DNA from: Dehalococcoidales bacterium
GTDB lineage: Bacteria > Chloroflexota > Dehalococcoidia > Dehalococcoidales > UBA3254
Assembly (NCBI GenBank): GCA_028718465.1
Contig: JAQULX010000120.1
Span: 1 to 7,868 of the forward strand
Length of the DNA: 7,868 nt
Reading direction: 5' to 3'
The translations under genes and the position numbers were made by a program. This document shows positions 5,881 to 7,868 of this stretch, one piece after another (the stretch's first letter is position 1; the number at the start of each line of letters is the position of its first letter). The notes beneath the pieces are model-generated. The model did no database searches. It was not told the DNA's origin and saw nothing but the letters and a program-made list of their open reading frames with translations.

Positions 5881-5909
5881 TTGTATAAGAGACAGGCATA
5901 TTATAGAAT
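5881..5909 (+). promoter_or_regulatory. sigma-70-like promoter of the FAD-oxidase operon
   Basis: TTGTAT (5881-5886) and TAGAAT (5904-5909) have a 17-base spacer, with a predicted start near 5916 and a leader of about 40 bases that ends in a strong ribosome site. The first part overlaps the Tn5 mosaic-end-like 14-mer, so the promoter call depends on this stretch being genuine. Confidence 0.5.
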
Positions 5910-5956
5910 AGGGCTAGAAAACCCCGGTCATATAGAAGCAGACTCTGGGAGGTGAT

Positions 5957-7339
5957 ATGCTGACCTCATCTCATATCGAGATCTTGAAAAAAATCTGCGG
6001 TGACCACAATGTTCTTTTGACCAGTGAAGACCTGCTGGCCTACTCCTATGATGCCACTACGATATGGAAGCACCTGCCTGATGTGGTTGTCCTGCCGCAG
6101 ACTACTCACCAGGTATCCGAAATTTTGAAACTGGCGCAAGAAAACAGGGTCCCGGTAACAGCCAGAGGAGGAGGCACCAATGTTAGCGGCGGTTCTATTC
6201 CGATAAGAGGAGGGATAGTACTCTGCACTACCCGTATGAACCGCATCATTAATATCAATAAGGCCACCCTGGTAGCGGAAGTGGAACCCGGGGTAGTAAT
6301 GCAGGACTTCAATCTGGCCCTGGCCAAAGAAGGGTTGTTTTATCCGCCTGACCCTCAGAGTGCTCAGGGATGTACGATGGGCGGCACTGTTGCTGAAAAC
6401 GCCGGCGGGCCTTATGGAGTCAAATACGGGGTTACCAGGCAATACCTGCTGGGTTTGGAAGTAGTATTGGCCAACGGGGAAGTAGCGCATCCGGGAGGAC
6501 ATACCATCAAAAACCGCATGGGGTATGAGCTGGCTTCGCTTTTTGCTGGGTCCGAGGGTACGCTGGGAATTATTACCGGCATTATCGTGAGGCTGCTGCC
6601 GCTTCCCAAATCTCAGAAATCCATGCTGGCGGTATTTGGATCAATAGAGACCGCAGGGGAAGCTGTTTCCGGAATTATCGGGAATGGCATCCTGCCGGCC
6701 AAGATTGAGCTCGTAGATAACTGGTTATTGAGACGTTTCGAAGAATATATGCAACTGGGACTGCCGGTAGACGCCGAGGCTTTGCTTCTGATACAGTCTG
6801 ACGGAGACCCGCAGGCAGTGGAAAATGAAATCGAGGGAATTATGAAAGTCTGCCGGGAGATGGGGGCAAAGGAGGCCCGGATGGCCCGGGATGAAGAGGA
6901 AGCCGCCCGTCTGTGGCAGGCCCGGAGGAGCGCTTTCGGAATGGTCTACAGCAGCGCCCCCACGATCCTTTCCGAGGATATCACGGTCCCCAGAGATAAA
7001 ATCGCCTCTTTGATTAGAAAATGTAATCAGATCGGCCGAAAGTATGAATTCCTGGTCAATTTTACCGGTCATGCCGGTGACGGCAACATCCATCCCGCTA
7101 TCCAGACTGATATCAATAACAAAGAGAATTTCGATAGAGCTTTGCAGGCTGTTAACGAGATGGTTGTGGCTGCTCTGGAACTGGGAGGGGTTATTTCCGG
7201 TGAGCATGGCATCGGGCTGGAGAAAAAGCGTTTCATGAAGCTGGGCGTAGACCCCGTGACCCTCCGGCTGATGCGCGATATTAAAAGGACGCTGGATCCT
7301 GACGGCATTTTGAATCCGGGCAAGTACTGGGAGGAGTGA
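5957..7339 (+). CDS. glcD: GlcD-type FAD-linked oxidase (2-hydroxyacid dehydrogenase subunit), 460 aa
   Basis: Members of this family (vanillyl-alcohol oxidase fold, GlcD / D-lactate dehydrogenase group) oxidise 2-hydroxyacids such as glycolate or D-lactate to 2-oxoacids and reduce bound FAD. The FAD-binding domain (residues about 36-175) shows PDVVVLPQTTHQV, the pyrophosphate loop ARGGGTNVSGG (69-79) and the glycine-rich CTMGGTVAENAGGP near 141-154. The FAD-oxidase C-terminal domain (about 205-457) has GHAGDGNIHP (371-380, active-site His pair) and GEHGIGLEKKRF (from about 415), closing with LDPDGILNPGKYW. All hallmark residues are present and the length is normal. The ATG at 5957 follows GGAGGTGAT directly, and the N-terminal sequence begins as is usual in the family. 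The iron-sulfur subunit follows after four bases, so they form an operon. The substrate cannot be told from sequence: lactate, glycolate or another 2-hydroxyacid. The symbol denotes the family, not a proven substrate. Confidence 0.93.
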   Translation: MLTSSHIEILKKICGDHNVLLTSEDLLAYSYDATTIWKHLPDVVVLPQTTHQVSEILKLAQENRVPVTARGGGTNVSGGSIPIRGGIVLCTTRMNRIININKATLVAEVEPGVVMQDFNLALAKEGLFYPPDPQSAQGCTMGGTVAENAGGPYGVKYGVTRQYLLGLEVVLANGEVAHPGGHTIKNRMGYELASLFAGSEGTLGIITGIIVRLLPLPKSQKSMLAVFGSIETAGEAVSGIIGNGILPAKIELVDNWLLRRFEEYMQLGLPVDAEALLLIQSDGDPQAVENEIEGIMKVCREMGAKEARMARDEEEAARLWQARRSAFGMVYSSAPTILSEDITVPRDKIASLIRKCNQIGRKYEFLVNFTGHAGDGNIHPAIQTDINNKENFDRALQAVNEMVVAALELGGVISGEHGIGLEKKRFMKLGVDPVTLRLMRDIKRTLDPDGILNPGKYWEE

Positions 7340-7343
7340 GGGT

Positions 7344-7868
7344 TTGAAGAAAGGACAGGAGAGCCTGTTTAAAGAAATCCGGCGGTTCAGGAAAGACAGC
7401 GACCTGTGCATGAAGTGCGGGTTCTGTATCTCGGCCTGTCCGATATACCGGGAGGAACTGGTTGAATCGGCAGTCGCGCGGGGCAAAAACGCCCTTGTTC
7501 GCGGGCTGCTGAACGGGGAAGTTGAGTTCACCCCGGAGCTGGCGGAGAGATTGGACAAGTGCACGCTTTGCAAGACCTGTACGGAGAACTGCCCGGCGAA
7601 TGTTAATATTCCGGCCGTGATAATTGCTGCTCGCGCCGACCAGTTCAGAAAAAGAGGTACAGCCTTTCCGTATAGTGCTGTCTACCGCAGCCTCCTGCCC
7701 AGGCGGGTGCTTTTCGGTAGAATAGTAAAGGCGGTCGGGCTGGCCCAGAAGACTTTTTCCCACGGAGGAGAAGGCACGCTGCGTCACCTGCCCCTGTTTC
7801 TCTCTGGTATGGGCAAGGGGCGGCATATCCCTCAGGTGGCGAAACAATTTTTGCGGGAAGCTCTTCCG
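7344..7868 (+). CDS. GlcF-type (Fe-S)-binding oxidoreductase subunit (3' end outside window)
   Basis: The first 175 codons are present and the frame is open at the right edge. Two ferredoxin-type motifs, CMKCGFCISACP (22-33) and CTLCKTCTENCP (73-84), each give the four Cys of a [4Fe-4S] cluster. This pattern and spacing are typical of the N-terminal part of GlcF / LldE / heterodisulfide-reductase-related subunits, which carry electrons from the FAD subunit to a membrane or soluble acceptor. The CCG (cysteine-rich) domains expected in the C-terminal half would lie beyond the window. The start is taken as TTG at 7344, seven bases after GAGGAG, which overlaps the end of the oxidase gene; the first ATG lies inside the first Cys motif and would break it. 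The gap of four bases indicates co-transcription and translational coupling with the FAD-oxidase gene. Known full-length relatives are about 400-450 residues. Confidence 0.9.
   Translation, partial: MKKGQESLFKEIRRFRKDSDLCMKCGFCISACPIYREELVESAVARGKNALVRGLLNGEVEFTPELAERLDKCTLCKTCTENCPANVNIPAVIIAARADQFRKRGTAFPYSAVYRSLLPRRVLFGRIVKAVGLAQKTFSHGGEGTLRHLPLFLSGMGKGRHIPQVAKQFLREALP

Larger units (their letters stand above)
5596..5956. other. divergent intergenic region between membrane protein and FAD-oxidase operon
   Basis: No gene is evident. From left to right it holds the membrane protein ribosome site (5601-5610), a minus-strand TATAAT (5685-5680), a 7-base stem-loop (5732-5752), a short run similar to part of RNase P RNA that I rejected, an A-run with a Tn5 mosaic-end-like 14-mer (5882-5895), the operon promoter (5881-5909) and the ribosome site GGAGGTGAT (5948-5956). 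ACCGGGGT (5830-5837) and ACCCCGGT (5921-5928) are inverted copies flanking the promoter. Confidence 0.5.

Noticed and set aside
5966..6609. Minus-strand frames at 5966-6502, 6106-6327 and 6412-6609
   Set aside because: They are antisense to the FAD-binding domain, with no ribosome site or recognisable motif.
6725..7573. Minus-strand frame of 282 codons
   Set aside because: It is opposite the conserved C-terminal domain of the FAD-linked oxidase and the Cys motifs of the next gene. Long antisense frames are common over such genes.
1..7868. CRISPR array, insertion sequence, prophage or toxin-antitoxin pair
   Set aside because: No regularly spaced repeats, transposase or integrase motifs, terminal inverted repeats around a gene, or recognisable toxin or antitoxin families were seen.

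Overview
The window is bacterial chromosome with compact genes, intergenic stretches of 240 to 375 bases, good Shine-Dalgarno sites and no tRNA, rRNA, CRISPR array or transposase gene. The mix of genes suggests an anaerobic or microaerophilic bacterium. It contains a very long TPM-domain protein with a Gly/Ser-rich tail, a NarL-type response regulator resembling those common in Chloroflexota, a hemerythrin-like protein and a GlcD/GlcF-type 2-hydroxyacid dehydrogenase pair. Chloroflexota (Dehalococcoidia-like) is my best guess, but Gram-positive anaerobes are not excluded.

Left part (1-2531): one minus-strand reading frame runs from an ATG at 2292 off the left edge (764 codons seen). It encodes a secreted and membrane-anchored protein: signal peptide, TPM domain, one transmembrane helix, about 500 residues of charged helix with three divergent repeats, then a Gly/Ser/Arg-rich tail. 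A 239-base divergent promoter region separates it from a small acidic protein of unknown function (2532-2732, plus).

Middle part (2533-4917): the small acidic gene converges on a hemerythrin-like gene (2773-3252, minus). After an AT-rich gap comes a small eight-cysteine protein (3626-3871, plus). Its promoter lies so close to the ATG that the mRNA is probably leaderless. It abuts, tail to tail with no spacer, an orphan NarL/FixJ-family response regulator (3872-4564, minus). Upstream of the regulator are a plausible promoter and a 19-base palindrome placed like an activator or operator site.

Right part (4822-7868): a strong intrinsic terminator serves a membrane protein (4918-5595, minus) whose charged N-terminal helix contains an exact 30-codon duplication. 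A divergent intergenic region carries a good promoter for an operon of a GlcD-type FAD-linked oxidase (5957-7339) and a GlcF-type double [4Fe-4S] protein (7344 to the right edge). These two would pass electrons from a 2-hydroxyacid such as lactate or glycolate through FAD to iron-sulfur clusters. The promoter region also contains a 14-base exact match to the Tn5 mosaic end, which could mark a library or assembly artefact.

I see no complete, obviously new multi-gene system. The most unusual items are the TPM/helical-repeat/Gly-rich protein, the leaderless Cys-rich small gene, the palindrome upstream of the response regulator and the mosaic-end match.
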